From Odobenus rosmarus divergens (lineage: Eukaryota; Chordata; Mammalia; Carnivora; Odobenidae), in contig NW_004451403.1 in assembly GCF_000321225.1 (NCBI RefSeq), positions 270,791 to 334,790 on the forward strand: DNA of 64,000 nt, written 5' to 3'. Positions within the stretch are counted from its first letter, which is position 1, and each line of letters opens with the position of its first letter. Shown piece after piece: positions 1 through 12,335 of this stretch. Below the pieces are notes generated by a model. It made no database searches, was not told the DNA's origin, and worked only from the letters and a program-made list of their open reading frames with translations. The position numbers and the translations under genes were made by a program.

Positions 1-109
1 GCAGGCTCCCAAGGAGCAGGGAGCCCGATGCGGGACTCGATCCCAGGACCCTGGGATCATGACCTGAGCCAAAGGCAGACGCCTAACCATCTGAGCCACC
101 CAGGCACCC
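1..109 (-). mobile_element. Can-SINE (SINEC-type), cut by window edge
   Basis: Reverse complement of the tRNA-derived head: it ends in GAGCCACCCAGGCACCC, the complement of the GGGTGCCTGGGTGGCTC start. The B-box-like GGGACTCGATCCC is present. The tail lies to the left of the window. Confidence 0.93.
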
Positions 110-540
110 GTAAAATTTATTTTGAAGTATTCTGTTTGATGTGTTTGTAAATGGAAGTTTTCTTAATTTCTTTTTTGATTGATCATTGCTGGTGTATAGG
201 AACACAACAGATTTTTGTATATTGATCATATATTATCTCAAATTGTTGAACTTGTTTATTAGTTCTAAGAGGTTTTTGGTGGATTCCTTAAGATTTTCTA
301 TGTAAAAGATGATGTTATTAAAGTAGAGATAGTTGTACCTCTTCCTTTCCAATCTGGCTGCTTTTTATTTTATTTTTTCCAATTGCCGTGCTCGCACCTT
401 CATCACAGCGTTAAATAGGAATGGCCAGATCGGCCTCCTTGTCTCATTCTTGATCTCGGGGGAAAGCCTTCAGTAGTTAGCCATATATATGATACTAGCT
501 GTGGGTTTTTCTTAGATGCCTATTGTCAAATTGAGGAAGT

Positions 541-895
541 TCTTTTTTTAAAATAATCGCTGATTGGAAAAAAACAGCAATAAGAAGCAAAGCAAACACT
601 TAAAACTTATTGCTACCATACTTGGAGCCTACAGTGACAGTTTTATTGTAATTCTGTATGCAAATTATACTTGAAACTTGAATGGACTACTTTCAACTTC
701 TATGTTTAGATAACATGAGATAGGTCAGAATAACAGACTTTGCACTAATAATAATACATAAAAGTGGGTCTTAAAAACACTTAATTTCTGGTTAGAAAGG
801 TTACATATGCTCAAGGTAGGGCATTTATATAAAATATACACGCACGTATATAAGTAAAAAAGTAGAAATAATTTATAACCCTCTACACAGGGGAA
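541..895 (-). mobile_element. Poly(A)-ended insert of unknown source within L1
   Basis: L1 ORF2 sequence stops after GAGGAAGTTC and resumes at TCTCCTCTATTACTAG, leaving about 355 bases between that are not L1. On the minus strand the insert ends in an A run. Flanking GAGGAAGTTCT and GGGGAACATTCT could be a worn target-site duplication. It looks like a 5'-truncated retrocopy of some transcript's 3' end; no gene was recognised. Confidence 0.5.
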
Positions 896-1898
896 CATTC
901 TCCTCTATTACTAGTTTGTTGAATATTTTTATCATGAAAGGGTGTTGGATTTTATCAGATGCTTTTTCTTATCTATTGAGATAATTATATAATTTTTGTT
1001 TTTTATTTTCTTGAAATGATTTTATTATATTGATTTTCAAATGTTGAACCAACTTTGCATTTCTGGGATAATTCCCACTGAGCCATGGTGCATAATTCTT
1101 TTTAGTTTTTGCTGGATTCAGTTTGCTAGTATTTTGTTGATGATTATTTTGTTTATATCTCTAAGAGATAACTAGTCTATTTACTTTTCTTGTGATGTCT
1201 TTGTCTGGTTTTGATATTAGGGTGATATTGCCATTAGAAAATGAGTTAGGAAGAGTTTCCTCCTCTCATATCTTTTGGAGCAATTTGTGAATAAATGGTA
1301 TTTATTCTTCTTTTAAATGTTTGATAGGACTCAGTCATGAATACATTTGGGCCTGTGCTTTTCTTTTGGGGTAGCTTTTAGATTACTAATTCAGTTTCTC
1401 TGCTTGTTGTAGATCTATTCGGGTTTTTTGTTTTCTCTTGAGTCAGTTTTGGTAGTGTATATGTGTAGGGATTTCATCTGTGTTATGTAATTTGTTGATG
1501 TACAGTTGTTCAGAGTTCCTTTATTCTTATTTTTGTAAAGTCAGTAATAATGTCCTCTCTTTAGTTCCTGATTCTAGTAATTTTGAATCTTCTCCCTTTT
1601 TTTTTTTTTTGGTCAGTCTAAAGATTTGTCAATTTTGCTGATCTTTTTAATGAACCAGCTTTTGTTTTCATTGATCTCTCCATTGTTATTTGTTCTCTCT
1701 TTGATTGATTTCTGCTTTAATCTTTTTTTATTTCCTTTCTTCTCCTTTGTGTTAGGTTATTTTGGTTTTTTGTTTTTTTTCCCCAGTGTTAAGATGGACG
1801 TTTAGATTATTGATTTGAAGTCTTTGTTACATTGAAGGTTAAACATTTTCCTGTAAGCACTGCCTTAGCTGCATCCTGTAAGTTTTGGTATGTTGTGT

Positions 1899-2084
1899 TT
1901 TTTGTTTTTTTTTTAAGATTTTATTTATTTATTTGACGGAGAGAGAGATAGCGAGAGCAGGAACACAAGCAGGGGGAGTGGGAGAGGGAGAAGCAGGCTC
2001 CCTGTGCGGGACTCGATCCTAGGACCCTGGGACCATGACCTGAGCTGAAGGCAGACGCCTAACGACTGAGCCACCCAGGCGCCC
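1899..2084 (-). mobile_element. Can-SINE with exact target-site duplication
   Basis: Full-length inverted SINE: T-rich tail (AAGATTTTATTTATTTATTT), GA-rich middle, then the head ending in GCCACCCAGGCGCCC. It is flanked by a perfect 12-bp direct repeat, GGTATGTTGTGT, at 1887-1898 and 2085-2096. Confidence 0.96.
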
Positions 2085-2275
2085 GGTATGTTGTGTCTTG
2101 TCTGTAATTTATTTCAAACTATTTTTGGTTTCCCTTTTCAGTCCTTGTTTGACTCACTGGTTATTTAGGAATGTGTTGTTTAATTTCCATATACTTGTGA
2201 GTTTTTCTTGCTATTGGTTTCTAATTTCATACCACTGTTGGCAAAGAACCTACTCAGAATGATTTCATCCTATTA

Positions 2276-2470
2276 TTTTTTTAAAGATTTTATTTATTTA
2301 TTTATTTGAGAGAGAGCAAATGTGTGCAAGTGGGGGGAGGGACCGAGGGAGAGGGAGAAACAGACTCCCCGCTGAGCAGGGAGCCCACCATGGGGCTCAA
2401 TCCCAGGACCCTGAGATCATGACTTGAGCGGAAGGCAAACACTTAACCGACTGAACCAGCCAAGTGGCCC
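2276..2470 (-). mobile_element. Can-SINE with exact target-site duplication
   Basis: Inverted SINE. A perfect 16-bp direct repeat, TGATTTCATCCTATTA, lies at 2260-2275 and 2471-2486. The head is more diverged than in its neighbour (GACTGAACCAGCCAAGTGGCCC), so it is probably older. Confidence 0.95.
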
Positions 2471-3384
2471 TGATTTCATCCTATTAAATGTATTGAGATT
2501 TGTTTTAGGCCTAGCGTATGTTCTATATTGAACACTACTCCCTCTGCACTTGAGAAGAGTGTGTATTCTGTTGTTGGATGGAATGTTTTATATATATGTT
2601 CTAGTTAGTTTGTAGTGGTTTTCATGTCTTCGGTTGCTATCTTCTGTATAGTGGTATTCATTATTGTTAGTGGCATATCTTTTATTGTTGGGTTGTCTAG
2701 TTCTCCCTTTATTTATTATTTCTCCCATTTTTGCTTCTTGTATTTTGTTCTGTTAGTATGAATCTTTATGTCGTCCTGATGGTAATTCATTTATCATTAT
2801 GAAATTTCTCTTTACCTTTAGTAACTTTTGAAATTTTATTGTCTATCTTGTCCACTGATGCAACCACTCCAGCTTCTGTGGTTCCTGTTTGTATGACCTC
2901 TCTTTGCCCTTCCTTTTACTTTAATCTCTTTTTATCTTTGAATTTATGGTATGTCTCCTGTAGGCAGCCTTTAGTTGGATCAGTTTTTAAAATCCAGGAT
3001 GACCATCTCTGCCTCTGATTGGATTATTTAATGTGTTTACATGTAATAGAGTATTGTTGCTGTAGCAGGTTTCCATCTGCCATTTTACATTTTGTTTTCT
3101 AGGTCTCGTGTCTGTTTTGCTTCTCTATGCCTCTTCTGACCCTTTCTTTGCATTGGGTATATTTTCTCTTGTAACATTTTAATTTCTTCTTATCATTTAC
3201 TGTCTGTGGTCCTTTTCTTAGCCCAATACAGTCTTCCACCACCCACGTCTTTAAAGCTGTTGTTGGCAAATGCATTACACATGCATTATATCTGTATATA
3301 TTACAGGCCCAACAGTACATTATATGCATGTTATTGTCTACGCTTTTTTAAGTTTGTTGTGAGAAGAAAGAAAAATAGGCATTT

Positions 3385-3559
3385 TTTAAAAGATTTTATT
3401 TATTTGACAGAGAGAGAGTAGGAGCAGGGGGAGGGGCAGAGGGAGAGGAAGAAGCAGACTCCCCACTGAGCAGGGAGCCTGATCCTGGACTCATTCGCAG
3501 GACCCTGGGATCATGATCTGAGCTGAAGGCAGCTGCTTAACTGAGCCATCTGGTGCCCC
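3385..3559 (-). mobile_element. Can-SINE with exact target-site duplication
   Basis: Inverted SINE with a 16-bp direct repeat, AGAAAAATAGGCATTT, at 3369-3384 and 3560-3575. The head is slightly shortened (TGAGCCATCTGGTGCCCC). Confidence 0.94.
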
Positions 3560-3949
3560 AGAAAAATAGGCATTTCTACTGTGTTTTATGTTTAATTAAA
3601 TAATGACCCCCACCAGTGCTGTGTTTTTTCATGTGGATTTGCTCACTGTATGTGTCACTTGCTTTCAGCTTGAAGGACTTCCTTTAGTCTTTCTTGTAAG
3701 GCAACAAATTCTTTCAAACTTGTTTATCTGGTTTATTTCATCTTTCTTTTTGAAAGATAGCTTTGTTAGATACAGGATTTTTGTTTGACAGTTTTTTGTT
3801 GAGCTCTTTGAATATGTTATCTCACTGCCTTATGGCCTCCATTGTTTTTTCTGAGAGTTCATCTTACTAGAGTTTCCTTGGTAAGTGACTAATCACTTTT
3901 TTCTTGTACTTTTCAAGATGTTCTCCTGTCTTTGTGTGGTGTAATAAAA

Positions 3950-4620
3950 AAATGTATGTAGTCTTTGCCTCTGATTCCTAGCACAGAGGTTCTAAAATCC
4001 TTGGGATCTCCTGAATGTTAGGAGTTTTTGTTATGCTAACGAAGTGACTGAAAATGGGGGATGCTTACCAGAAAGGGCAGGCCCGAGAATAGAGGTTTGA
4101 GATTTTCAGCCACCTCACCTCCAGGGATGGGAGAAGGCTGGAGATTGAGTTCTAGCCTCTGGCCAGTGGTTTAACCAATGCCTGCATGATGAAACTCCAA
4201 TCAAAACTTTGAACACAAGGCTTAGTGGAGCTTTGTGGCTGGTGAACACACTGATGTGCTGGTGGGGAGTGCTGAGCTGACCCTGACTCCCTAAGGAGGC
4301 AGGGAGGCTCTGCATGGCTTCCCAGGCCTCCCACTGTGTGTCTCCTCATGTAACTGTTTCTCTTGTTAATACTACTGTAGTCTTAAGCGTAGTGGTCTCC
4401 TTCCTTCTGTGTGATTTTCGTTCAGCTATTGAACCTGAAGGGATTGTGGGAACCCTTGAATTTATACTTTTCCATCAGAAGTGCCCCTGGCCTGGGATGC
4501 CTGAAATCAGGTCAGTCTTGAGGAGGACTGAGTCTTCATTGTAGAGTCTGAGACAAACTCCCTGTGGTTAGTGTCAGAATTGTATTACGGTAAACCAGTT
4601 GGTGGGTGAGACAGAACACT
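3950..4620. mobile_element. Unclassified insert in the old L1 (LTR-like)
   Basis: The L1 reading is broken between GTGTGGTGTAAT near 3950 and TGTGGATCTC near 4650. The inserted block is GC-richer than the L1 and resembles an old mammalian LTR-type repeat that I cannot name with confidence. Its strand is not decided. Confidence 0.35.
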
Positions 4621-5248
4621 CTGATTTTCTTTTACTATGTGCATGTTTGTGGATCTCTGTTCATCCTACCTGTAGTTTGTTAAGCTTCCTGGATGTATTG
4701 ATTTTTGGTGTTCGGTGAATTTGGGAAATGTTCTATTGTTTCTGTGGATATTTTCTTCCAATTAATTTCTTCTGATACTTCTATTTTGTATGTGTTGGCG
4801 TCACACATTTCTCTTAGGCTCTTCATTTCTCTCCATTCTTTTTCTTTCTGGTTTTTGGCTTGCATAATCCATCCTGATCCATCTTCAAGTTCCATAATTC
4901 TTTATTCTCCAAATTCAGATCTACTACTGAGACCCTCCAGTACATTTTTATTTCATTTATTGTACTTCTCAACTTTAGCATTTCCATCTGATTCTTTTTG
5001 ATCATCTCTGCCTCGTCACTGGTGTTTCTGTGTGCCACCATCATATCTTTATTTGCTTCTTCCATGGTGTTTTCCTTCAGTCTTTTAAAACATAATTATT
5101 TATAATGGCTATTTTTTAGTGTTATTATTGTTGTTAAATCCAACATCTGGGTATGCTCACAGGCATTTTGTGTTTACTTTTTTCTGGTGTATGGGTCATA
5201 TTTTTTTTTTTGGCTGCCTCAAAATTTTTTGTTGGAAAGTGGACATTT

Positions 5249-6866
5249 TAATTTTTAAAACTGAGGAATAATTAACATAGTATATTGGTTTCAGGTATAC
5301 AGTGAATGATTTGACACCTGTATATATTGCAAAATGATCCCTACAGTATATGCATAGTTACAAAATCCTTTTTTCCTGTGGTGAGAACCAGAAGAGTATC
5401 AAACACGGTATTATTAACTACTGTCACTATGCTGTACATTATATCTCCATGACTTATTTATTTTATAACTGAGAATTTTTCTATCTTTTGACCACCGTCA
5501 CTCATTTTGCGCCCCCTTCCCTAGCCCTTGGCAACCACCAATCTATTCTTTGTATCTATGAGCTTGTTGTGTATGTGTGTGTGTGTGTGTATTTTAAGAT
5601 TACACATACAAGGGAGATCATAAGGTGTGTGTCTTTTTCTGACTTATTTCACTCAGCATAATGCCCTGAAGTTCCATCCCTGTTTCCTTCTTTATGGCTG
5701 ACTAATATTCCATTATTTACACACACACTTTCTTTTTCCATTTATCTTCTGTTAGACACTTAGGTTGTTTCCATGTCCTGGGTATTGTGAATAATGCTGC
5801 AGTGAACATGGGAGTAGAGATGTCTTTTGAGCTGGTATTTTCATTTTCTTTGTATAAATAGCCAGAAGTGGAATTGCTGGTTCACATGGTAGTTCTATTT
5901 TTAACTTTCTGAGGAACCTCCATACTGTTTCCAGAGTGGCTGCACCAGCTTGCATTCCCACCAACAGGGTAGGAGGGCTCCCCTGTCTCTGCATCCTCGC
6001 CAACACTTGTTATCTCTTATCTTTTTGATACTAGGTGTGAGGTGATAGCTCAGCGTGGTTTTGATTTGTATTTCCCTGATGATAATAATGTTGAGCATCT
6101 TTTCATGTGTCTGTTAGCCATTTGTATGTCTTCTTGGGAGAAATGTCTATTCAGATCTTCTGCCCATTTTTTAATTGGATTGTTTTTTGGCTGTTGATTT
6201 GTATGAGTTCTTTTATATGTTTTAGATATTGGCCCTTTATCAGGTAAAAGATCTGCAAATATTTTCTCCTATTTGGTAGGCTGCCTTTGCATTTTGTTAA
6301 TAGTTTCCTTTACTGTGCAGAAGCTTTTTACCTTGATGTAGTCCTGCTAGTTGATTTTTGTTTTTATTGCCTTTGTTTTTGTGGCATACCCAAAAAAGTC
6401 ACTGTTGAGATGTATGTCAGGGAGCTTACCGTGTTTTCTTCTAGGAGTGTTATGACTTCAGATCTTACATTCATGTCTTTACTCTCTTTAGAGTTTATTT
6501 TTATGTGTGGTGTAGGACAGGGTCCAGTTTCATTCTTTTGCATGTAGCTGTCCAGTTTTCCCAGTGCCATTTGTCAAGAGATTGTCCTTTTCCCCAATTC
6601 CTTTGGTTCCTATATTCTAGGTTCCTTTGTCATGAATTGATCTTATCCATATGGGCTTATTTCTGGGCTCCCTGTTCTGTTCTGTTGGTCTGTGTGTCTG
6701 GGTTTATGCCGGTATCATACTGTTTTGATTATCACAGCTCTGTGATAGAGTTTGACAATAGGGAGTGGGAGGACTCTGCTTTGTTCTTTTTCAGGATTGC
6801 TTTCGCAATTTGGGGTCTTTTGAGGTTCCATGCAAATTTTGGGATTGTTTGTTCTATTTCTGTTTA
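5249..6866 (-). mobile_element. 5'-truncated LINE-1 nested in the old L1
   Basis: On the minus strand this reads as L1 ORF2 C-terminal region followed by 3' UTR; the 3' end is at 5249 and truncation is near 6866. Direct repeats GAAAGTGGACATTT (5235-5248) and GAAACTGGACATTT (6867-6880) differ at one base and are a convincing target-site duplication. The older L1 sequence continues directly across the site. Confidence 0.85.
5573..5591. repeat. (TG)n simple repeat
   Basis: A short run of TG dinucleotides in the 3' UTR part of the nested L1. Confidence 0.8.
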
Positions 6867-8250
6867 GAAACTGGACATTTAAAATACTATGTTGTAGCAA
6901 CTCTGAGCACTGTCCTTCCCTTCCACCCCCATTACTGTTGTTATTTTTTTTTTTTTGCTTCTCTGTTGAATGGCTAGCTGGATTATTTAGTGACCTGTCC
7001 ATGCCCCCACTCCCGTTGTTAAATGTCTGCTGTAGCTTCCCAGGGAGTCCCAGCTGTAGGCATGCCCATGTCACCTTCTCTTTCCTGACAACATCCAGCT
7101 GGTAAACTCCACTAATTGCCAGCTGATTGCTCTTGTTATTATTTAAATATGCTGGGTATGAATTTCTCTACAAACCAATCAAACTGGCTGCTTTGAGGGA
7201 ATCATTTTTGAGGCTCCTGTTTGATAATTGCTCTAAGGGGCCCCTTCTAGGTTTATTCTCAGTTCTTTTCTGCTAGCCAGCTCAGTTTAGCCTGTACCAA
7301 CCTCCCTGACTCTGAGAGCACGCTTAGGTTTAAATTTCTCCATGCTGTCTTGCAGATGCAATCAACCCCTTTGGGAAGTGAGTCTTTTTCTTCCATAGCT
7401 GCTGCTGCTGCTCCCAGCTCTGTTTCATGTCGTGCTTCTGTCCCAGGTGCAATCTCTGAGCCAGGGCTCTGGAGATGGGGGCGGAGACCATGACGGGCTT
7501 CTCTCTGAGCGGTTCCTTTACTGTGGGAGCAAGTGCGTGGTGGGGTGGGAACATGCCTGGGGTCCTCTCAGCTTGCTCCTGCCTGTGTGTGACTGTCACC
7601 CCGTGGCCTGGGCGAGGTGATGAGGGCCACAGGATTCCCAGCGATCCATACGCACTCTGCCCCCTGAGAAGGGGCCCCGTCTCTCCAGGGAATCAGCCTC
7701 AGGATGAGAAGTGCTGAAGCCCTGCTTCCCTGGGAGAACCGCCTTCTGCCTGGGAGCCGCTGACTGTGGCAGTCTCCAGGGGCAAGGACACAGCGGTCCC
7801 AGTTCAAATACCACAGAGGCTCACCTTTCGTAGATGTGAATTTCTGAGTTTTCAAGTATTTGTAGGTTTTCTTAAGTAGATTTTTTTTTTACGTAGATAT
7901 TTCTTCATTCACAGTTTGTCCTTAGGAGCATTTCCAGAGGCTTTAAGTTGTTCTTCCTTTTTGGTTTTGGTTTTACAGTTTTCAGTGGTTCCGTTGGGGA
8001 GTGAGTCTTCAGAGCTCCTCATGCTCATGGTGGAAGGTGACTCTTGCTTTCCTCTTTAAAGCCCCACTTAAGTAGCTTCCAGACGTGGAGATTGTGTGTG
8101 TGCATGCACACCTGGACAGTGTTGGAGTGATGGACCCTGGGATCTTCTCCGTTACTCATTTTGCTCCTTTCTTGCTGTAAGTCAAACTCTCCTTCTTCTA
8201 ATAGGAAGTGTTTAATACAGTAAATTTTCTCAAGAGTTTTCAGTTGAGAG

Positions 8251-9829
8251 GGTGCATAGTGTGGGAGGTGGTGGTAATTTTGCTTTCGCGGGTGCTCTCC
8301 TAGCCTGTGGGGGAGGGATTGTTAGAAGTCAGGCATCGGGCTGGCACGAGGGCGCCCCGGCTATTGCCACGGGGGTGCGGCGGCCCCCCTGATCTGAGGC
8401 TGGCGCCCCTCCTTCACTGTCAGTGCTGAAACCATTTGTTCAAGTCAGTGGTTCGGATTGCTGCCATTTGGTGTGTTCATGTGTCTCTAGTAACTTTCAA
8501 AAGGAATGATGGCTTGAGTGAAGGCACGGGGTCTTTTTTTCCTTCATTGATTCTTTTTATTTCTGCCTTTTATGTATATGCATTTACCGTTTAAGTTCAT
8601 TTTTACAGCAGTAACATAGAACACCGCTGTTATTTATGAGCAGTAGCAACGGCTTTGTTCTGAGTTTCACGTGTTTCCTTTGGCATCTTCATACAATTTG
8701 GAATTCTCATTTGACGTTTCGTACAGCTAGGTTCTTACGACGATTTTTGGTAGTAGGATTGCAAATATGTAGAATTTTAGTATCATTAATGCTGTATGAT
8801 GATTCTATGATTAGCTTCTCATCCAGCTGTGGAGTGGGGGATGGCACCTGCCGTTTCTGGCAACATTCTGGACTCTCCTTGTACCTACACAATGGAGAAG
8901 AAAGCCCAGAGAGAAAACGGAGGGTAGTGTTTCATTTGACCGTTTTGCTTTCTCTGAGCACCGTTCTTCAGGAGGTCTGCATGCTGCCGTGGCTCACGGG
9001 CGCCCCTCTTGTTGCTCTGACGGTCGGACTGCCCCTGGGAGCGGGGGAAGGCGGTGGCTACTGTGCTGCTCACGCTTGCTTGCTCCCTGCAGCCCAGAGC
9101 CCCGCGGGGAATGGGGGCTGCGCTGTCAGAGGCGGGAAGGAGGGAAAACCGAGCCCTGCCTGCCGTCGGTGAGGCGTGTCCGTGCCCGCGTGCCGTGTCC
9201 ACGCGGTCTTCAGACGCCGGCCAAGCAAGAACTGCAAGCCCCACACGGCTCAGGGGAAAGCTGGAACTAGCCGTATCCCTCAGCCCTGCCCAGCGTGACC
9301 GTGGAGGAGGGCCTGGAGGGGCGCAGAAGGCAGAGCAGACCCCTGGCCTCCTGCACCCCACGTGTTGAAGCCGCTGCGTTTCGGGTGAAGCCGCAGCCGC
9401 GGCTACAGCTCACCCTGGGGGAGGCCTGATCCTTTGAGGGCTGTGTGTTGGAGGGTGTTTCCATGCTGTGTCCTGCTTTGTGTGCTGTTTTGCACAAGTC
9501 TGGCCTTTGAGAATAATCATTTTTTCTTTTATTCTCAACCTAAGCCTCCTTGAAGTATTGATTATCTGATAACGCTGGGTTTTGTCTGCTTTTATATATT
9601 CCCATTGCTGCGATTGAAGGGGGAATTCGGAGACTTTATGGGAAGTGGGGAGGAGTAGGTGGAATTTTCCATTGGTTTCTGGCAACATGTTAATTAAGTT
9701 CATCTGCCTGAAATATTTCTAGTAAAAAATCCCCATATTTTGGATTTTTGGTTAGCAAAGTAATGGATGACTTCTCTTCATTGGGATTGCTTTTTCTAGT
9801 TCCTTCCAAACATGTTTTAAGCACCTTTG
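8251..9829. other. Probable TDRP intron 1, no recognised feature
   Basis: Mixed composition. A short GC-rich patch lies at 8340-8412 and a CpG-rich block at 8980-9420. Open frames there are scattered on both strands with no splice or homology support. Nothing else was recognised. Confidence 0.5.
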
Positions 9830-10110
9830 TCTTCATCTGTTCTGCCGGCTGTAACAAAATACCAAGGACTGGGTGGCTTAAAACGTGGGGATTAATTCTC
9901 GCCGTTTGTCGCTCTCAGAGTTGTGGTGGGGCCTCTCTTCCAGGCTGCACATGTCTTGCCGTGGCTGTGTCCTCCCGTGGCAGGGCCTCTGTTTTCAGGG
10001 CAGCTCCAGCCTCATGAACTCCTCCCCCGAAGGCCCCACCTCTGAGCACCATCACGTCCGGGGTTAGGGTCCCAACATGTGAACTTTGCGGGGCACAGAC
10101 TTTTGGACCA
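9830..10110 (-). mobile_element. MaLR-type LTR (MLT1/MST-like)
   Basis: The segment matches the familiar reverse complement of mammalian MaLR LTRs: CTGTAACAAAATACCAAGGACTGGGTGGCTTAAA, then a middle with CCTCATGAACTCC and GGCCCCACCTCTGAGCACCATCAC, and an end near ACATGTGAACTTTG. The exact subfamily was not decided. Confidence 0.7.
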
Positions 10111-11610
10111 CAGCAGCCTTCGTCACTGTGAACCGTGGTCTTCCTCCTCCTGAGAGGCCCCCACCCCCGAGTTTTGCAGGAGGGCCAGCATGAGGAGCCT
10201 GTTATTAACGCCAATGAGTGCTCGGCGACAGGTGCGCGTGGATTCATGCAGCACATGTGATGCACTTGCTGGATCCATGGCTTACGGTACCTGTGGAACC
10301 AGAGGATGTGTCCCCAGGGAGGCTACAGCCAGGCTGCTTCCCACCGTGGTCCCTTCGCCGTGTGGGCCGGCGCTCCATGTGCGTTAGCGCATGTGTCTGT
10401 CTTCATTAGGCATACACGATTAGATCGAGTTATGATTGATATTGCTTACATAAATTGAATATTAGTTGAAGAAGGTTAATTTTCATTTCCACGAAATACT
10501 TTGTTAAACAATTAGGTGCACGAAGTAAAAATCCCCTTTTCCGCACTGTCCAGATTCTCCTTGCTCTAAGTAAGTAATCACCACCGTCTGTTTCGTCTCA
10601 AATAGATGTTGTAAAGGACAAAAGGGAGAAGTTCCTAGGGATGGGAAATAGTTAAAAATGCTGCCTCAAAGCTCTGAATGAATTATTACTAAATTTAGGT
10701 TTCAAAATGTGCATAAGCAAAGAACACAAGTTCATTTGTCTTGATGATTGTCTTGTCATGGTCTGTGTTCAAGTGCCAGTTTTTGTTCTGAATAGTAAAC
10801 GGCAGAGTGTGAAGAAGTGGATTAGCTCAAAGTGTAGACTGGCCCCACTGACAGGCACTGAGGGCCACGTGTGGCTAAAGGGATGCCCTGTTCCTCCTGA
10901 CAGTATGTGGATTTCTAACGCAGTTGGTTTTAAGGTGGTGGACTAAGTGTGGGTGTTGGTTTGGGATTCTCTGCAGGGCCCCTTCTCTGACTCGATGCCC
11001 CTCCTGCTTGTGAAGAGCTCTCAGCTAGCTTGGTAAATGAATGTTTTAGGGACCCTGCTTTTTCTCACTGTTTTCTGGCTTCCGGACTCAATAAACACGT
11101 CATTGTTGTATTCCAAAACTAAATGAGAGAAAGAGAACTGAAGACAAAAAGGAACCTCTTACCCCGGATGCAGTATCTGACCTGTCAGAGGAAAAGTGAG
11201 GAGCCCCACTGTGGGCTGGCAAACAGGTCCTTCCTTGCATGTTTTACAGAAACTGCAGGGAGGACGTCTCGTGGAGGCTGGTACCTGGCAGAGCCCAGGG
11301 CGAAGTAGGAAAGCTGTTTTCACCACCACCAGGTCAGCAGGCTGGAAAGATTCCTTTGAGCTCTGAGGCCACAGTTGTCTCTGAGGAGCCTTAGGCTTTA
11401 GATCTCTGCCAGAATCATTAAACTTGTAGAGATAACCTGAGCAGCCCGCCTGAGACCTGGTCCCTGTCTCAGGTCACTGTCTTCTCCTGTGAACAAGAAG
11501 ATACTTTTGTATTCAGAAGACTCTTGCTTTTCCCATTGTTTTGCCCATTTTTCTACTTGGCTGTTTTATTATTTTTTAAATAAAATCCTTTATGTTGAAG
11601 TCTTTGGAAT
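10111..11610. other. Probable TDRP intron 1, no recognised feature
   Basis: Unique-looking sequence of average composition. No exon, RNA gene or repeat that I can name. A short open frame at 10707-10946 has no support beyond its length. Confidence 0.5.
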
Positions 11611-12335
11611 TTTTTTACGACTTTTCATTTTAATTCCAGTATAGTTAGCGTAGAGTGTGATACTAGTTTCAGGTGTACAAGATACCAGTTCCACACTTGT
11701 ACACACCTGGTGCTCATCACGCACAGCAAGTGCACTCCCTAATCTCCCTGTTTCCCCCTCCCCCGTCCTCCTCCCGAGAACCCTGTGTGTTCTCTGTAGT
11801 TAAGTCTGGTTCTTGCTTTGCCCCCTCCTCTCTCTTTTTTCTCCTTTCCTCATTCATTTTTTAAATTCCACATATGCGTGAACTTACATGATATTTGTCC
11901 TTCTCTGATTGACTTATTTCAATTAGCATAATACTCTCTAGTTCTATCCATATCATTGCAAATGGCAAGATTTCATTCTTTTTTATGGTAGAAGAATATT
12001 CTGTAGTGTATATATACACCACATCTTCTTTGTCCGTTCGTCTGTCCATGGACACTGGGGCAGCTTCCATAGCTTGGCTACTGTAAATAATGCTGCTGTA
12101 AACAAAGGGGTGCATGTATCCTTTTTTTTTTTAATATTTTATTTATTTATTTGACAGAGAGACACAGCGAGAGAGGGAACACAAGCAGGGGGAGGGGGAG
12201 AGGGAGAAGCAGGCTTCCCGCGGAGCAGGGAGCCCGATGCGGGGCTTGATCCCAGGACCCTGGGATCATGACCTGAGCCGAAGGCAGACGCTTCACAACT
12301 GAGCCACCCAGGCGCCCCTGCATGTATCCTTTTTT
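11611..12335 (-). mobile_element. Carnivore LINE-1 3' end, interrupted by a SINE
   Basis: Antisense L1 3' UTR and ORF2 end: TTTTAATTCCAGTATAGTTAGC at the 3' side, then CCTAATCTCC-type 3' UTR sequence and the ORF2-derived GTAAATAATGCTGCTGTAAAC. It is shorter and less decayed than the L1 at 110-8250. The SINE at 12122-12318 is inserted in it. Confidence 0.85.
12122..12318 (-). mobile_element. Can-SINE with target-site duplication
   Basis: Full-length, well-preserved inverted SINE. The duplicated target begins TGCATGTATCC, at 12111 and again at 12319. The head (GAGCCACCCAGGCGCCCC and CGAAGGCAGACGCTT) is of the form I associate with arctoid carnivores. Confidence 0.95.

Larger units (their letters stand above)
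110..8250 (-). mobile_element. Old LINE-1, antisense, repeatedly interrupted
   Basis: A long T-rich stretch reads, on the minus strand, as decayed L1. Moving to higher coordinates goes from ORF2 reverse transcriptase (from 117), through the endonuclease part (about 1500-3800), to ORF1/5' UTR-like sequence (about 4630-5240 and again 6881-7860). No frame is intact. It is split by several inserts listed separately: 541-895, 1899-2084, 2276-2470, 3385-3559, about 3950-4620 and 5249-6866. The flanks of the inserts join up as one L1. The end near 8250 is approximate. Confidence 0.8.

Noticed and set aside
1..7900. Possible intact L1 proteins
   Set aside because: All L1 copies here are broken by stops, frameshifts and insertions, so none is annotated as a coding gene.
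8636..9172. 178-codon open frame on the + strand
   Set aside because: Mixed AT- and GC-rich sequence, no homology recognised, no splice signals; probably accidental.
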